Source: Patescibacteria group bacterium (GTDB lineage Bacteria > Patescibacteriota > Minisyncoccia > Phycocordibacterales > SBAW01). Taken from it: DNA of 22,823 nucleotides. Position 1 is the first letter of the stretch; each line of letters starts with the position of its first letter. The stretch lies in the NCBI GenBank assembly GCA_030916835.1, contig JAUPWA010000054.1:1-22823 (forward strand). The letters run 5' to 3'. Positions 22,102 through 22,823 of this stretch are shown one piece after another. The position numbers and the translations under genes were made by a program. The notes below the pieces were generated by a model. That model ran no database searches and was not told the DNA's origin. It worked only from the letters and a program-made list of their open reading frames with translations.

Positions 22102-22503
22102 ATGGACCACTCCACGGACGACTCGGGCATACGGCATGAATATCAAAATCAAAAAGCATGGGGCCTGCTTGCATCCATCGATTTGCATGTATGTGACCCC
22201 TCTCTTATTACCAATCCCGAAGCAATTGGCAGGTTTGTGGTCGAATTGTGCGAAAAAATTGACATGCATCGACATGGTCCTTGCCACATTGAACGGTTTG
22301 CCGATGGGGATCTTGAGGGCTACTCTATGTTTCAATTTATAGAAACATCATGCATTAGTGCGCACTTTGACGAAAAAATTGCAAACGCCGCCTATATCGA
22401 CATATTCTCTTGTAAATACTTCAACCCGTTTTTAGCAGCAGAATTTTGCAAATCCTTCTTCCACGCGAAGGACTACGCCCTCACCCACACACTACGTAAA
22501 TAA
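22102..22503 (+). CDS. speD: SpeD-like pyruvoyl-dependent decarboxylase (S-adenosylmethionine decarboxylase homologue)
   Basis: A 133-residue protein of the bacterial SpeD family. Classical members cleave themselves to form a pyruvoyl group and decarboxylate S-adenosylmethionine for spermidine synthesis. Alignment to the usual AESHLSIH...FTCG pattern places Ser83 (IETSCISAH) at the cleavage serine, His88 at the processing histidine and Cys104 (DIFSC) at the proton-donor cysteine. The usual Glu before and His after the serine are Thr82 and Cys84. The N-terminal IDLHVCDP matches the first strand. A T-S-x-I-x-x-H form occurs, as far as I recall, in a Patescibacteria subgroup, and some SpeD homologues are known to decarboxylate ornithine or arginine, so the substrate is open. 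No Shine-Dalgarno sequence is seen. The first 18 residues may be an extension. Confidence 0.8.
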   Translation: MDHSTDDSGIRHEYQNQKAWGLLASIDLHVCDPSLITNPEAIGRFVVELCEKIDMHRHGPCHIERFADGDLEGYSMFQFIETSCISAHFDEKIANAAYIDIFSCKYFNPFLAAEFCKSFFHAKDYALTHTLRK

Positions 22504-22517
22504 CGCACCACAAAACA

Positions 22518-22556
22518 CCCCGACTATTGGTTTGGGGTTTTCCGCCGGCTGGCGGA
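22518..22556. terminator. possible terminator / palindromic repeats after the SpeD-like gene
   Basis: CCCC (22518-22521) can pair with GGGG (22534-22537), followed by TTTT. Immediately after, TCCGCC-GGCT-GGCGGA (22541-22556) forms a 6-bp stem with a 4-nt loop, followed by TTTG. The second unit looks like another short GC palindrome of the kind scattered in this genome. Termination is plausible but weakly supported. Confidence 0.4.
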
Positions 22557-22580
22557 TTTGTCACATCCTACTTCGCTCAT

Positions 22581-22823
22581 ATGAGCTTTCGTAGGGCAAG
22601 CGATCACAGCTTTGAACCTGTAGGAAAAAAGAAACACTGTTTCTCTTGTTCCATACATCTCCTCTCTCACGCATATGAGAGGATGTTGAGCGAATACAGT
22701 TTAGGATCAGTATTATCATCCTATATCACGAGTGAACGCGATATAATCGCCAATTCAGTTTTGTGCTCAATTGAGGCACAAAACGCAATCAATTTGAATT
22801 ATTCCACGAGCAGCTTCCGCTAC
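22581..22823 (+). CDS. unrecognised reading frame, 3' end outside the window
   Basis: From ATG 22581 the frame is open for 81 codons to the window edge. The product begins MSFRRASDHSFEPVGKKKHC and is hydrophilic, with Cys-Phe-Ser-Cys near residues 20-23 and a mixed Ser/Ile/Leu-rich region after it. I do not recognise the family. An open run this long is unlikely but not impossible by chance. There is no Shine-Dalgarno sequence, and the frame is also open upstream, so the start could differ. It follows the SpeD-like gene by 77 bp; in other genomes an aminopropyltransferase can follow speD, but I see no match to that family in the visible part. Confidence 0.4.
   Translation, partial: MSFRRASDHSFEPVGKKKHCFSCSIHLLSHAYERMLSEYSLGSVLSSYITSERDIIANSVLCSIEAQNAINLNYSTSSFRY

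Noticed and set aside
21899..22342. A 147-codon plus-strand frame overlapping the SpeD-like gene
   Set aside because: Its second half is an alternative frame of the SpeD-like gene, and its composition (Cys, Lys, Thr runs) does not look coding.

Overview
The window looks like a compact bacterial genome of the Candidate Phyla Radiation (Patescibacteria), probably a Parcubacteria-type lineage. This is inference from gene content and style; no marker-gene search was run. The supporting signs are short or overlapping gene junctions (ATGA and TAATG overlaps, 1-nt gaps), few Shine-Dalgarno sites, tRNA genes without encoded CCA, a conjugation-type ATPase next to a lamin-tail surface protein, a Mur ligase-like protein with the variant loop GSYGKST, a SpeD-like protein with T-S-C in place of E-S-H, and GC-rich palindromic repeats inside genes. 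TGA is used as a stop (at 1803-1805 and 17043-17045, for example), which argues against Gracilibacteria or Absconditabacteria with recoded UGA.

Region 1 (3-12069) starts with the 3' end of a membrane protein gene on the + strand. It converges on a run of ten minus-strand genes for surface glycan synthesis: six GT4 glycosyltransferases, one GT9 (heptosyltransferase-type) enzyme, one exostosin-like (GT47-type) enzyme, a glutamine-dependent asparagine synthetase-type amidotransferase and a tyvelose/paratose epimerase-like SDR. The genes are packed like one transcription unit. No flippase, polymerase or ligase gene is in the window.

Region 2 (12069-16073, minus strand) holds a lamin-tail domain protein with signal peptide and C-terminal anchor, a TraD/VirB4-like ATPase with a long charged tail, a 75-residue two-helix membrane protein and the 16S rRNA methyltransferase RsmI. 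Two hairpin elements of about 100 bp with shared ends are embedded here. One (12868-12965) forms the end of the ATPase gene and the signal-peptide region of the lamin-tail gene. The other (15659-15761) is translated in frame inside RsmI.

Region 3 (16074-19300, plus strand) holds a divergent YfiH/laccase-domain-like protein, a good intrinsic terminator, a divergent Mpl/MurC-type Mur ligase and, overlapping it by 4 bp, a GNAT-fold protein resembling aminoacyl-tRNA-protein transferases. A class IV (D-amino-acid or branched-chain) aminotransferase converges from the other side. Together they may form a cell-wall precursor module.

Region 4 (19297-22823) holds the aminotransferase, a broken 3' copy of tRNA-Leu with a clean 20-bp palindrome inserted in its T-loop, the intact tRNA-Leu(CAG), a membrane-anchored phospholipase D-family protein, a NUDIX hydrolase starting 1 nt after tRNA-Ile(GAT), a SpeD-like decarboxylase and an unrecognised reading frame running off the end. 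No CRISPR array, rRNA, insertion-sequence transposase or prophage gene was seen.
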